Positions 15,229 to 23,198 of a stretch of DNA of 49,895 nt are shown here, piece after piece. The position numbers and the translations under genes are program-made. The stretch's first letter is position 1. The number at the start of each line of letters is the position of its first letter. Where the stretch lies: contig NZ_JADMJK010000028.1 of NCBI RefSeq assembly GCF_018780625.1, positions 6,573 through 56,467 of the forward strand, in the 5' to 3' direction. The DNA is from Polaromonas sp. GTDB taxonomy: Bacteria > Pseudomonadota > Gammaproteobacteria > Burkholderiales > Burkholderiaceae_C. A model generated the notes under the pieces. That model worked only from the letters and a program-made list of their open reading frames with translations, was not told the DNA's origin and ran no database searches.

Positions 15229-16614
15229 TCAGGCTGGCGGGATGTTCTGATTCGTGCTGAAAAGGTTTTGGGGGTCGTACTGGCGCTTGATCCGGGCGAG
15301 GCGTTCGTAGTTCTGGCCGTAGGCTGCTCGCACGCGATCGCCCTCGTCGGCAGTCAGGAAGTTGACATAAACGCCGCCGCTGGCAAAGGGTGCAGAAGCC
15401 TTGAAGAAGTCGCGGGCCCAGCGTATGCAGCGCTCGTCGTCCGCCGAGTCGTCCCAGCGGCCGTGGACGTTCATCACGAACTGGGCATCGCGGTGCGCAT
15501 ACGCAGCAGAGTCAGGCGCGGGCCGCGAGGTTGCGCCGCCAATAGCGCCAAAAAATATCTCGCACTGGGGCGATGGCGGCGTCTGGATGGCCGTGATCAC
15601 GGCGTCGAACAGACCATCATCGAGCACCGAGAAATTATGCGACTTCCAGTAGTTGCGCGCGCCCGGGGTAAGCAACGGGTCAAAGGCCTTTTGCCAATCG
15701 GTATAGGGTTGCACGCCGACATGCTCGCCCAGGGGTACGCCAAACGAGCGCAGCGGCGCGATGAGCGGCATGCCTTGCGCCGGGTCACCCGCGTAAAACA
15801 GCGCGAGCGCAATGATTCCCTGGCCATGGACCGCCTCTGGAAGGAAGGGCAGAGGCGGCGCCTGGCGCAAAACGGCCCATACCGAGAGTTCGTCCGGTGC
15901 CTTCGCCATGAATTCGCGGTACTGCCGCAGCACGGCCTTCGCCTCTGAGAGCGGGTAGACGATCAGGCCGCTGAGGACGCCGGGCCCGACCGGGTGGAGC
16001 CGGAACTCAAAGCTTGTGACAACACCAAAGTTGCCGCTGCCGCCCCGCAGCGCCCAAAAAAGATCAGGGTTGTCGGTGGCGCTGGCGCGCACCACCTCGC
16101 CAGCGGCCGTCACCACCTCGGCGGACTCCAGGTTGTCAATGGTCATGCCGTACTTGCGGCTGAGCCAGCCGAAGCCGCCGCCCAGCGTCAGCCCGGCAAC
16201 ACCAGTGGTGGAGTTGATGCCTACTGGCGTGGCAAGGCCGTGGGCTTGGGTCGCGGCGTCGAGATCGGCCAGCGTGGCGCCGCCCTCGATGGTGGCGCGG
16301 CGGGCGCCAGCGTCGATGCGCGCGGCCTTCATCGGCGAGAGATCGACGACCAAACCGTCGTCGCACATCGCACTGCCCGCGATGTTGTGCCCGCCGCCCC
16401 GAACGGCGAGCACAAGGCCGTTCTCCTTCGCGAAGTTCACCGCGCAAACCACGTCCGATGTGGTGGCGCAGCGCACAATCAGTGCAGGGTGCTTGTCGAT
16501 CGTCGCGTTCCAGACCTTGCGGGCGCTTTCGTAAAGATCGTCCTCCGGAAGGATCACGGCCCCCGTCACCTTGCCTTTGAGCGCCTCAATCCGTGGGGCC
16601 TGTAATTTGGTCAT
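15229..16614 (-). CDS. FAD-linked oxidoreductase, berberine-bridge-enzyme (BBE) type
   Basis: 461 residues, no signal peptide. The N-terminal PCMH FAD domain has CATTSDVVCAVNFAKENGLVLAVRGGGHNIAGSAMCDDGLVVDL. The histidine of RGGGHN is the usual 8-alpha-histidyl FAD attachment site. This is followed by GVAGLTLGGGFGWLSRKYGMTIDNLE, in which the second, cysteinyl, attachment residue of doubly linked BBE enzymes is not evident. The C-terminal BBE motif is textbook: RAAYGQNYERLARIKRQYDPQNLF then NQNI. Members oxidise sugars, alkaloids or polyketides with oxygen. The next genes are two small ferredoxin-fold proteins, an arrangement that recalls polyketide-type tailoring but is unassigned. Confidence 0.92.
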   Translation of the reverse strand: MTKLQAPRIEALKGKVTGAVILPEDDLYESARKVWNATIDKHPALIVRCATTSDVVCAVNFAKENGLVLAVRGGGHNIAGSAMCDDGLVVDLSPMKAARIDAGARRATIEGGATLADLDAATQAHGLATPVGINSTTGVAGLTLGGGFGWLSRKYGMTIDNLESAEVVTAAGEVVRASATDNPDLFWALRGGSGNFGVVTSFEFRLHPVGPGVLSGLIVYPLSEAKAVLRQYREFMAKAPDELSVWAVLRQAPPLPFLPEAVHGQGIIALALFYAGDPAQGMPLIAPLRSFGVPLGEHVGVQPYTDWQKAFDPLLTPGARNYWKSHNFSVLDDGLFDAVITAIQTPPSPQCEIFFGAIGGATSRPAPDSAAYAHRDAQFVMNVHGRWDDSADDERCIRWARDFFKASAPFASGGVYVNFLTADEGDRVRAAYGQNYERLARIKRQYDPQNLFSTNQNIPPA

Positions 16615-16799
16615 GGCGTACTCCTTGATGGTGCCAGGGCGGGCTGCGTTCGACGCAACTACCCAAGTCGTTCATTTTTAGCACCGACACCCGCGCCGTA
16701 CAAGTCCCGCAGGGGCTCCCATTTCCATGACTTACACGACTTACCCAAGGTGACGCCATCGGCGACGCATGGGCGGCGCGCAAGCAGCGGACTGTCTGC

Positions 16800-17192
16800 T
16801 CAGCGCCCGGCCCTGACCCAGTGCTCGGGCGCCGCCTGCAAGGCCTGCAGCAGTTGCTGCGTGGCAGGCCCATGCGCCGTGGCCTGCAGGCTGCCCCGCT
16901 CCAGCGAATCGAGCAGGCGCGACAGCGTTTGGGCTTGCGGCGTCAGCGGGCCCAAAAACCGGAGGCCTTCGGCGTCGGCCGCCAGCAGCGTCGGAAAGGT
17001 TTCCACCTCCACATCGCCCAGCAGGTCGGCCTGGTCTTCGATGTCGAGCCAGGCAAAACGCGCGCGCGGATAGCGCGCCGCCATGGAGGCGAAAACATCC
17101 CGGTAGTCGCGGCACAGGCCGCACCAGTCGGCGCACAAGCAGACCACCCAGTAGTCGGGCAAATAAGGGTCAGATGCGGATGTACGTGCCAT
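16800..17192 (-). CDS. Thioredoxin-like protein (CxxC)
   Basis: 130 residues with a thioredoxin fold. WVVCLCADWCGLCRDYRDVF carries the redox pair Cys24-Gly-Leu-Cys27, with an extra Cys18 and Cys20 just before. The cis-proline region is VETFPTLLAA, and FAWLDIEDQADLLGDVEVETFP forms the central strands. The CGLC active site differs from thioredoxin CGPC. No signal peptide is apparent, so cytoplasmic. The tail (about 90-130) is poorly conserved. Monocistronic by appearance; about 185 bp upstream hold no gene. Confidence 0.88.
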   Translation of the reverse strand: MARTSASDPYLPDYWVVCLCADWCGLCRDYRDVFASMAARYPRARFAWLDIEDQADLLGDVEVETFPTLLAADAEGLRFLGPLTPQAQTLSRLLDSLERGSLQATAHGPATQQLLQALQAAPEHWVRAGR

Positions 17193-17285
17193 GCAAGAGG
17201 TGTCCAGAGTTGTTAAGCCGGGGTATGGGCAGGCGCGGGCCCGCCACAGCGCCCTAATTATGAATTCGCCAGAGCGATCACTATT

Positions 17286-18500
17286 TCATAGCGCGTCGCG
17301 CAATTTCAGAGCGGGCAAGCAGGTTTTTTTCCATAAATTATCGAGCGATGGCGCCTGGTCGAGCAGCAACTGCTGCATCAGCGGCGCCAGCAAGGTGGCG
17401 TCCGGGTCCACCAGCAGCAGGTAGCGGGACTCCGCGTCGACTTCCTCATCATTGAGCTGCCCGACCCAATCGAGCGCTACCAGCGTTTCCAGCACCGGCT
17501 CTAACTGCAGCACGTCCACCTGGAGCCGTTCAGCCAGCTGCGAGGCGCTCACGCCTTTGCGCATGGTGGTGCGGGCCTCATGCAGCTGCTGCAGCACTTC
17601 AATGGCCAGCTGAAAAAGCCAGCCATGGGCGCTGCCGCGGCGCGCCACGCCGGCCAGCAAACTGGGCAGGTAGGCGGCAATCACCGCCCCCATCAGCACC
17701 ACCACCCACGACACGTAGATCCACACCAGCAAAATAGGCAGGGTGGCAAATGCGCCATACACCAGAGAATAAGTCGGTACCGCATCCAGGTACAAGGCCA
17801 GCACTTTCTTGGACAGCTCAATGCCGGCGGCGACGAACAGTCCGCCGGCCCAGGCATGCGACCACTTGACGTAGGTGTTGGGCACATAGCGGTACAGCGC
17901 CGCCATGCCGCCCGCCACCAGCAAAAACTGAACGACATCCAGCAAAAAACGCAGGCTGATCGGCAAGGCGCCCACCAGGCCCCTGGAAGCCGACAGCACA
18001 TACGATGTCAGCGCCAGGCTGGCCGCCAGTATCAGCGGCCCCAGGGTGATGGCGGCCCAGTAGATCAGCACGCGCTGCGCCAGCGGGCGCGGTTTCTTGA
18101 CGCGCCAGATGCCGTTGAGCGTGCGGTCTATCGTCAAAATAAGCGTAATCGCCGTGCCCAGCAGCACCGCCAGGCCGGCCACACCCAGCTTGTTGGCCTG
18201 CTGGGTGAACTGCGTCAGGTAACCCAGCACCTGACGCGCAATGTTGTCAGGGATCAGGCTTTGGATCAGCCAGCTTTGCAGCGCGCCCTGCAGCTTGGAG
18301 AACATCGGAAAGGCCGTAAATACCGCCAGCGCCACGGTAAAAAAAGGCACCAGCGCAATCGAGGTGGTGAAGGTAAGGCTGCTGGCGGTCAGCCCCATGT
18401 GGTCTTCACGGAAACGATTGCGCAGGGTGGTCGCGGTGTGCTGCCACGGGAAATGGGCCAGCTCGTTCAACAAGGCTTTCAGGAACTGCGGAATTTTCAT
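17286..18500 (-). CDS. YihY/BrkB-family inner-membrane protein with C-terminal extension
   Basis: 404 residues. Residues about 20-290 form the YihY/UPF0761 membrane domain with about six segments: DHMGLTASSLTFTTSIALVPFFTVALAVFTAFP, then GVAGLAVLLGTAITLILTIDRTLNGIWRVKKPRPLAQRVLIYWAAITLGPLI and AWAGGLFVAAGIELSKKVLALYL. The NRxWxVKxxRPL-type stretch is a hallmark. After the membrane part comes a soluble tail (about 300-404) resembling a winged helix (GVSASQLAERLQVDVLQLEPVLETLVALDWV). Function unproven in the family. The start chosen is ATG 18500 (MKIPQF). The DUF2069 gene starts divergently 28 bp away. Confidence 0.9.
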   Translation of the reverse strand: MKIPQFLKALLNELAHFPWQHTATTLRNRFREDHMGLTASSLTFTTSIALVPFFTVALAVFTAFPMFSKLQGALQSWLIQSLIPDNIARQVLGYLTQFTQQANKLGVAGLAVLLGTAITLILTIDRTLNGIWRVKKPRPLAQRVLIYWAAITLGPLILAASLALTSYVLSASRGLVGALPISLRFLLDVVQFLLVAGGMAALYRYVPNTYVKWSHAWAGGLFVAAGIELSKKVLALYLDAVPTYSLVYGAFATLPILLVWIYVSWVVVLMGAVIAAYLPSLLAGVARRGSAHGWLFQLAIEVLQQLHEARTTMRKGVSASQLAERLQVDVLQLEPVLETLVALDWVGQLNDEEVDAESRYLLLVDPDATLLAPLMQQLLLDQAPSLDNLWKKTCLPALKLRDAL

Positions 18501-18528
18501 CCCCGGTATCATGCCATTTGAAAAAACG

Positions 18529-18930
18529 ATGACCATGAACAAAGCAAACCAAATTGAAATGACCCGCTGGATGGCCCTGGGCAGCCTGGGCGGACTGATT
18601 GTGCTGGGCCTGGCATGGGAAATGTGGCTGGCGCCGATTCGGCCGGGCGGCTCGTTGCTGGCCCTGAAAGTCTTGCCGCTGTGCATTCCGCTGGCCGGTT
18701 TCCTGAAAAACCGCATGTACACCTACCGCTGGGTCAGCCTGATGGTCTGGGTGTATTTCACCGAAGGCGCCACGCGCGCCTGGAGCGACCCGGTCCCCGG
18801 CAACTACCTGGCGATGATCGAAGTCGCGCTGTGCCTGGTGCTGTTTGCGGCTTGCGCGCTGCACGTGCGAATCCGACTTAAAACGGCAGCTGCCCCTGTG
18901 CCGGCTGCACCCATGGAAACCCCTTTATGA
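18529..18930 (+). CDS. DUF2069 membrane protein
   Basis: 133 residues with four hydrophobic segments, matching DUF2069: MTRWMALGSLGGLIVLGLAWEMWLAP, LALKVLPLCIPLAGFLKNRMYTYRWVSLMVWVYFTEGATRAWSD and a last segment YLAMIEVALCLVLFAACALHVR. The phrase YTYRWxSLMVWxYFTEGxVRA is the diagnostic core. Function unknown. Start could be 18529 or 18535. Its stop overlaps the start of the following FAD dehydrogenase (ATGA, 18927-18930), so the two are coupled. Confidence 0.9.
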   Translation: MTMNKANQIEMTRWMALGSLGGLIVLGLAWEMWLAPIRPGGSLLALKVLPLCIPLAGFLKNRMYTYRWVSLMVWVYFTEGATRAWSDPVPGNYLAMIEVALCLVLFAACALHVRIRLKTAAAPVPAAPMETPL

Positions 18931-20348
18931 GCCAGCATTCACAACTTATTCAAGCCCTGCGGGCGATCACGGGTGCGTCCCAGGTCTTGACCGACGGCGA
19001 CCTGTCAGCCTGGGAACAAGACTGGCGCAAGCGCAGCCGCGGCAAGGCGCTGGCGGTCGTCAGGCCGGGCAGCACCGCCGAGGTCGCCGCCGTCGTCAAG
19101 GCCTGCGCGGCGGCCGGTGTCAGCATCGTCACCCAGGGCGGCAACACCGGGCTGGTGGTCGGTTCAACGCCGGACGACTCGGGCCAGCAGGTGGTGCTGA
19201 GCCTGCAGCGCATGAATGCGGTGCGCGCGCTCGATGGCGCCAACCTGACCCTCACGGTGGAAGCTGGCTGCATCCTGCAGACCCTGCAGGAAACGGCTGA
19301 AAAAGCCGGCTTTCTGTTTCCGCTGAGCCTGGCCGCCGAAGGCAGCTGCACCATTGGCGGCAACCTGGCCACCAACGCCGGCGGCACGCAGGTGGTGCGC
19401 TACGGCAATGCGCGCGACCTGTGCCTGGGGCTGGAAGTGGTCACCGCGCAGGGCGAGGTGTGGCACGGGCTGTCGGGACTGCGCAAGGACAACACCGGCT
19501 ACGACCTGCGCGACCTGTTCGTCGGCAGCGAAGGCACGCTGGGCGTCATCACGGCCGCCACGCTCAAGCTCTACCCCCAGCCCGCCGCGCGCCTCACGGC
19601 CTGGGCGGCAGTGCCATCCATGCAGGACGCCGTCACCCTGCTTGGCCTGGCGCACCAGCACCTGGGCGCGGGCCTGACCGGCTTTGAAGTGATGGGCCAG
19701 TTTGCCCTGAGCCTGGTGGCCAGTCATTTCCCGCAGCAGCGCGTGCCGCTCTACCAGGAAACGCCGTTTTGCGTGCTGCTGGAAAACTCCGACACCGAAT
19801 CCGAAGCCCATGCGCGCACGCAATTCGAGCGGCTGCTGGAAACCGCGCTCGAGCAGGGCTGCGTGAGCGACGCCGTAGTGGCTGAAAACCTGGCCCAGGC
19901 GCACCAGCTCTGGCACATTCGCGAAAGCATTCCGCTGGCGCAGGCCGAAGAAGGCCTGAACATCAAGCACGACATCTCGATTGCGGTGTCGCGCATTCCC
20001 GAGTTTGTCGAGGCGACCGATGCGCTGCTCCAGCAAGCCCTGCCGGGCGTGCGGCTGGTGAATTTTGGCCATCTGGGCGACGGCAACCTGCACTACAACG
20101 TGCAAGCGCCCGCCGACGGCGACGCCAGGGCGTTTCTGCGCGACCATGAAGAACACGTCAATTCGCTGGTCTACGATTCGGTGGCAGGCTTTGGCGGCTC
20201 GATTTCGGCCGAACACGGCGTGGGCAGCCTGAAGCTGGACCACCTGGAGCAGCACAAATCGCCGGTGGCCCTGGGCATGATGCGGGCCATCAAGCAGGCG
20301 CTGGACCCGCAGAACACCATGAACCCGGGGCGGGTCGTGCGCATATAA
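18927..20348 (+). CDS. FAD-binding dehydrogenase, GlcD/D-2-hydroxyglutarate dehydrogenase type
   Basis: 473 residues with the two-domain layout of VAO-family 2-hydroxyacid dehydrogenases. The FAD-binding PCMH part shows VVRPGSTAEVAAVVKACAAAGVSIVTQGGNTGLVVG, then PLSLAAEGSCTIGGNLATNAGG and LRKDNTGYDLRDLFVGSEGTLGVITAATLKLYP. The C-terminal cap has NFGHLGDGNLHYNV, SISAEHGVGSLK and the ending ALDPQNTMNPGRVV. The HLGDGNLHYNV and EHGVG motifs hold substrate and metal in D2HGDH-like enzymes, which oxidise D-2-hydroxyglutarate or D-lactate. Which one is used here cannot be told. The stop codon TAA (20346-20348) is the centre of a palindrome in front of ccdA. Confidence 0.92.
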   Translation: MSQHSQLIQALRAITGASQVLTDGDLSAWEQDWRKRSRGKALAVVRPGSTAEVAAVVKACAAAGVSIVTQGGNTGLVVGSTPDDSGQQVVLSLQRMNAVRALDGANLTLTVEAGCILQTLQETAEKAGFLFPLSLAAEGSCTIGGNLATNAGGTQVVRYGNARDLCLGLEVVTAQGEVWHGLSGLRKDNTGYDLRDLFVGSEGTLGVITAATLKLYPQPAARLTAWAAVPSMQDAVTLLGLAHQHLGAGLTGFEVMGQFALSLVASHFPQQRVPLYQETPFCVLLENSDTESEAHARTQFERLLETALEQGCVSDAVVAENLAQAHQLWHIRESIPLAQAEEGLNIKHDISIAVSRIPEFVEATDALLQQALPGVRLVNFGHLGDGNLHYNVQAPADGDARAFLRDHEEHVNSLVYDSVAGFGGSISAEHGVGSLKLDHLEQHKSPVALGMMRAIKQALDPQNTMNPGRVVRI

Positions 20349-20356
20349 TATGCGCA
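20338..20356 (+). promoter_or_regulatory. Palindromic operator with embedded -10 box before ccdAB
   Basis: TGCGCATA-TAA-TATGCGCA is a perfect 8+8 bp inverted repeat. A consensus TATAAT (20344-20349) spans its centre, and the stop codon of the upstream dehydrogenase is its spacer. Start of ccdA is 20 bp downstream with a GGAG site 7 bases before the ATG. A repressor bound here would block the promoter, as expected for conditional autoregulation by a CcdA-CcdB complex. No good -35 element is visible. Confidence 0.6.
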
Positions 20357-20375
20357 TAGTCAATGGAGATGTTTC

Positions 20376-20615
20376 ATGCTCAGATTCGACAACTCGCCCA
20401 AAAAATCGACCAATCTGTCGCTCAATTCCAAGGTACTGGAGATGGCCCGCGAGATGGGCATGAACGTCTCGCAAACCGTTGACACCTTGCTGGCGGCTGA
20501 AGTTCGGCGCCGCTACTGGGAACAGTGGAACGCTGAAAACAAGGATGCCGTTGCCGAATACAACGCACGCATGGCCCTTGACGGCCTTCCCCTGGCCAAG
20601 TACCGGACCTTTTGA
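20376..20615 (+). CDS. ccdA: CcdA-type antitoxin
   Basis: 79 residues, typical for CcdA. The N-terminal ribbon-helix-helix region reads KKSTNLSLNSKVLEMAREMGMNVSQTVDTLLAAEV. It is followed by the disordered toxin-binding arm RYWEQWNAENKDAVAEYNARMALDGLPL. The motif W-x-x-EN-x-x-AV-x-x-YN near the C-terminus is the family's toxin-neutralising segment. CcdA proteins bind DNA as dimers and repress their own operon. The gene is preceded by a palindrome overlapping a -10 box and followed two bases later by the toxin start. Confidence 0.93.
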   Translation: MLRFDNSPKKSTNLSLNSKVLEMAREMGMNVSQTVDTLLAAEVRRRYWEQWNAENKDAVAEYNARMALDGLPLAKYRTF

Positions 20616-20617
20616 CC

Positions 20618-20932
20618 GTGGCTCGTTTTGACGTCCACGCGCACCCCGATGCCTCGCTGCGCAGTAGCACGCCCTTTCTGCTGGATATCCAGAACGACTA
20701 CATCGACAGCCTGGATTCCCGCATCGTCATTCCGTTGCGACCAGCAGCCCTGTATCGACATCGCTTGCGGGATTTGAACCCCGTGTTTGAGATCCAGGGC
20801 CAGCAAGTGGTGCTGGACACCGCAGCACTGGCGTCCTTCCCGGCACGGGAACTGGGCCAAAGCGTCGCCAGCCTGCAAGGCCATCAAGAAGAAATCGTGG
20901 CGGCGCTGGACTGTATTTTTGGATCTTACTGA
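20618..20932 (+). CDS. ccdB: CcdB-type toxin
   Basis: 104 residues starting at GTG ([11 protein letters not shown]), the usual CcdB beginning (MxRFDVYxN). An upstream TTG at 20612 overlaps ccdA and is less likely. The fold-defining segments are present: [24 protein letters not shown] and [35 protein letters not shown]-plasmid CcdB poisons DNA gyrase through its last residues Trp-Gly-Ile; here the C-terminus is CIFGSY and lacks them. Activity as a gyrase poison is therefore uncertain, although many chromosomal homologues also vary there. One base separates its stop from thyA. Confidence 0.92.
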   Translation: MARFDVHAHPDASLRSSTPFLLDIQNDYIDSLDSRIVIPLRPAALYRHRLRDLNPVFEIQGQQVVLDTAALASFPARELGQSVASLQGHQEEIVAALDCIFGSY

Positions 20933-20933
20933 C

Positions 20934-21767
20934 ATGCACACAAAACCCATCCGCCACCAATACGAAGATCTCATGCGCCTTGTGGACACGCAAGGCGTGT
21001 TCAAGGCCGACCGCACCGGCACCGGCACAAAAAGCGTGTTTGGCCACCAGATGCGCTTTGACCTCAACGAAGGCTTTCCGCTGGTCACGACCAAGAAGGT
21101 GCACGTTAAATCCATCATCCAGGAACTGCTGTGGTTCCTGACCGGCTCCAGCAGCAATAACTGGCTGACCGAGCGCGGCGTGACGATCTGGAATGAGTGG
21201 GCACGGGAAGACGGTGACCTGGGTCCGGTCTATGGCGTGCAGTGGCGCAGCTGGCCCACGCCCGATGGCGGCCACATTGACCAGATTGCAGAGGTCATCA
21301 AGACCCTCAAGACCAACCCAGATTCGCGCCGCATCATCGTGAGCGCCTGGAACGTGGCCGACCTGGACAAGATGGCGCTGATGCCCTGCCACGCCTTTTT
21401 CCAGTTTTACGTGGCGCCGGCCACCGAGCCCGGCGGCAAAGGCAAGCTCAGCTGCCAGCTTTACCAGCGCAGCGCCGACATTTTCCTGGGCGTGCCTTTC
21501 AACATCGCCAGCTACGCCCTGCTCACGCACATGGTGGCGCAGCAGTGCGACCTGGACGTGGGCGACTTCATCTGGACCGGCGGCGACTGCCACATCTACA
21601 GCAACCACCAGGAACAGGTCGAACTGCAACTGAGCCGCGCGCCCCTGCCCTACCCCACGCTGCACATCAAGCGCAAACCCGCATCAATCTTTGACTACCA
21701 GTTCGAGGACTTCGAGTTCCTGGACTACCAGCACCATCCGGCCATCAAGGCGCCGGTAGCCGTCTGA
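20934..21767 (+). CDS. thyA: Thymidylate synthase
   Basis: 277 residues of the classical folate-dependent ThyA. It converts dUMP to dTMP with methylene-tetrahydrofolate, yielding dihydrofolate. Seen are [18 protein letters not shown] (the phosphate-binding Arg region), [22 protein letters not shown], the catalytic Cys152 in [38 protein letters not shown] and [10 protein letters not shown] modest insertion (ATEPGGKG) lies after the catalytic strand. The ATG at 20934 starts one base after the ccdB stop, and the gene overlaps folA by one base (TGATG). So ccdAB-thyA-folA may be read as one unit. Confidence 0.97.
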   Translation: MHTKPIRHQYEDLMRLVDTQGVFKADRTGTGTKSVFGHQMRFDLNEGFPLVTTKKVHVKSIIQELLWFLTGSSSNNWLTERGVTIWNEWAREDGDLGPVYGVQWRSWPTPDGGHIDQIAEVIKTLKTNPDSRRIIVSAWNVADLDKMALMPCHAFFQFYVAPATEPGGKGKLSCQLYQRSADIFLGVPFNIASYALLTHMVAQQCDLDVGDFIWTGGDCHIYSNHQEQVELQLSRAPLPYPTLHIKRKPASIFDYQFEDFEFLDYQHHPAIKAPVAV

Positions 21768-22264
21768 TGCCCCGCATCAACCTGATTTACGCGCGCGCCG
21801 CCAACGGCGTGATCGGCAAGGACAACGCCATGCCCTGGCACCTGCCCGAAGACCTCGCGCACTTCAAGCGCCTGACGCAGGGCTGGCCCGTCATCATGGG
21901 CCGCAAGACCTGGGATTCGCTCCCAGCCCGCTTTCGCCCCCTGCCCGGCCGCACCAACGTGGTCATCACCCGGCAGCCGGACTGGCATGACGCTGGCGCA
22001 CTACCGGCCAGCAGCCTGGAGGCCGCGCTTGGGCTGTGTGATCAGTCTGACGAGGTCTGGATCATCGGTGGCGCGCAAATCTATGCGCAAGCCGAGCCGC
22101 TGGCTGAGCGCATCGAGGTCACTGAAATTGACCAGGACTTTGAAGGTGATGCCTTCGCGCCCGCACTGGGGCCGCAATGGACAGCGACTGCGCGCGAAGA
22201 CCATGTGGCGGCTGGCGGGCTGACGTTCAGCTTCGTCACCTACCGCAAAGCCGAAGCGGCCTGA
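21767..22264 (+). CDS. folA: Dihydrofolate reductase
   Basis: 165 residues, usual for chromosomal FolA, which reduces dihydrofolate made by ThyA. Landmarks are INLIYARAANGVIGKDNAMPWHLPEDLAHFKRLT, with the catalytic acid in LPEDLAHFK. The NADPH loops are PVIMGRKTWDSLPARFRPLPGRTNVVITR and VWIIGGAQIYAQAEPLAERIEVTEID. The start codon overlaps the thyA stop by one base, giving translational coupling of two enzymes of one cycle. The next gene, xthA, begins 88 bp later. Confidence 0.96.
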   Translation: MPRINLIYARAANGVIGKDNAMPWHLPEDLAHFKRLTQGWPVIMGRKTWDSLPARFRPLPGRTNVVITRQPDWHDAGALPASSLEAALGLCDQSDEVWIIGGAQIYAQAEPLAERIEVTEIDQDFEGDAFAPALGPQWTATAREDHVAAGGLTFSFVTYRKAEAA

Positions 22265-22352
22265 GGCGGGGCAGTCGGCCCGAACGCCGCAAACCCGCGC
22301 CTTGTTTAATCGCTACTGACGCCCGAATTCATTGGGCTGGAACCATCAAATC

Positions 22353-23135
22353 ATGAAAATTTCCACCTGGAACGTAAATTCGCTGACGGTGCGGCTGCCG
22401 CAGGTACTCGACTGGCTGGCAGCCAATCCGGTCGATGTGCTGTGCCTGCAGGAGCTCAAGCTCAGCGACGACAAGTTCCCGTTGAAAGAGTTGCAAGCGG
22501 CGGGTTACCACAGCGCGGTGTTTGGCCAGAAAACCTACAACGGCGTCGCCATTTTGAGCCGCACGCCGGCGCGCGACATTGTGAAAAACATCACAGGCTT
22601 CGCGGACGAGCAATCGCGCGTGATTGCCGCCACGCTGGACACGCCTGATGGCGAGGTGCGCGTGGTCAACGGCTACTTCGTCAACGGCCAGTCGCCGGGC
22701 AGCGAAAAGTTCGACTACAAGATGAAATGGCTGGAAGGCCTGCGCGACTGGCTGCGGGAAGAACTGCTGGCCCACCCCAGGCTGGTGCTGGTGGGCGACT
22801 TCAACATCACCGCAGATGACCGCGACAGCTACGACCCGGAAAGCCTGCGCGAAACCATTCACCACACCAGCGAAGAGCGGCTGCACTTTCAGGCGCTCAC
22901 CCAACTCGGCCTGACGGACGCCTTCCGGATGTTTGACCAGCCCGAGAAAAGCTACTCGTGGTGGGACTACCGGGAAATGGCGTTCCGGCGCAACCGCGGG
23001 CTGCGCATTGACCACATTCTGGTCAGCGAAGCGCTCAAGCCGCTGGTTCGCAGTTGCGTGATCGACAAACTGCCACGCAAGAACGAACGGCCCAGCGACC
23101 ATGTGCCGGTCGTGGTGGAACTCGAAAAACTATAA
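22353..23135 (+). CDS. xthA: Exodeoxyribonuclease III (AP endonuclease)
   Basis: 260 residues of the exonuclease III/APE1 metal-dependent phosphodiesterase fold, a base-excision repair enzyme. Catalytic elements are MKISTWNVNSLTVRLPQVLDWL (Asn), LCLQELKLSDDKFP (metal-binding Glu), a NGYFVNGQSPGSEKFDYK loop, LVLVGDFNITADDRDSYDP (Asp/Asn pair), SYSWWDYR and the C-terminal DHVPVVVEL with the catalytic Asp-His. Start is the ATG at 22353; an upstream in-frame ATG at 22332 would only add seven residues. The stop codon overlaps the A-tract of a terminator that serves the opposite strand. Confidence 0.96.
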   Translation: MKISTWNVNSLTVRLPQVLDWLAANPVDVLCLQELKLSDDKFPLKELQAAGYHSAVFGQKTYNGVAILSRTPARDIVKNITGFADEQSRVIAATLDTPDGEVRVVNGYFVNGQSPGSEKFDYKMKWLEGLRDWLREELLAHPRLVLVGDFNITADDRDSYDPESLRETIHHTSEERLHFQALTQLGLTDAFRMFDQPEKSYSWWDYREMAFRRNRGLRIDHILVSEALKPLVRSCVIDKLPRKNERPSDHVPVVVELEKL

Positions 23136-23160
23136 AAAATAGCACCGAATGCCGGTGCTA
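23134..23160 (-). terminator. Intrinsic terminator for the tauE operon (minus strand)
   Basis: Read on the minus strand, TAGCACCG-GCATT-CGGTGCTA forms an 8-bp stem (23140-23160) followed by six T (23134-23139). It lies 39 bp after the tauE stop. The T-run overlaps the xthA stop codon on the other strand. Confidence 0.85.
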
Positions 23161-23198
23161 CTTGGGAAAAGTCCAGCAAAGGCCTGGCGGCTTGGCGG

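Noticed and set aside
19164-20474. 436-codon minus-strand frame opposite the FAD dehydrogenase
   Set aside because: Same kind of shadow; His/Gln/Arg-rich with no motif, and it crosses the ccdA promoter region.
20376-20932. ccdAB brought in by a recognisable mobile element
   Set aside because: No insertion sequence, integrase or direct repeats flank the pair.
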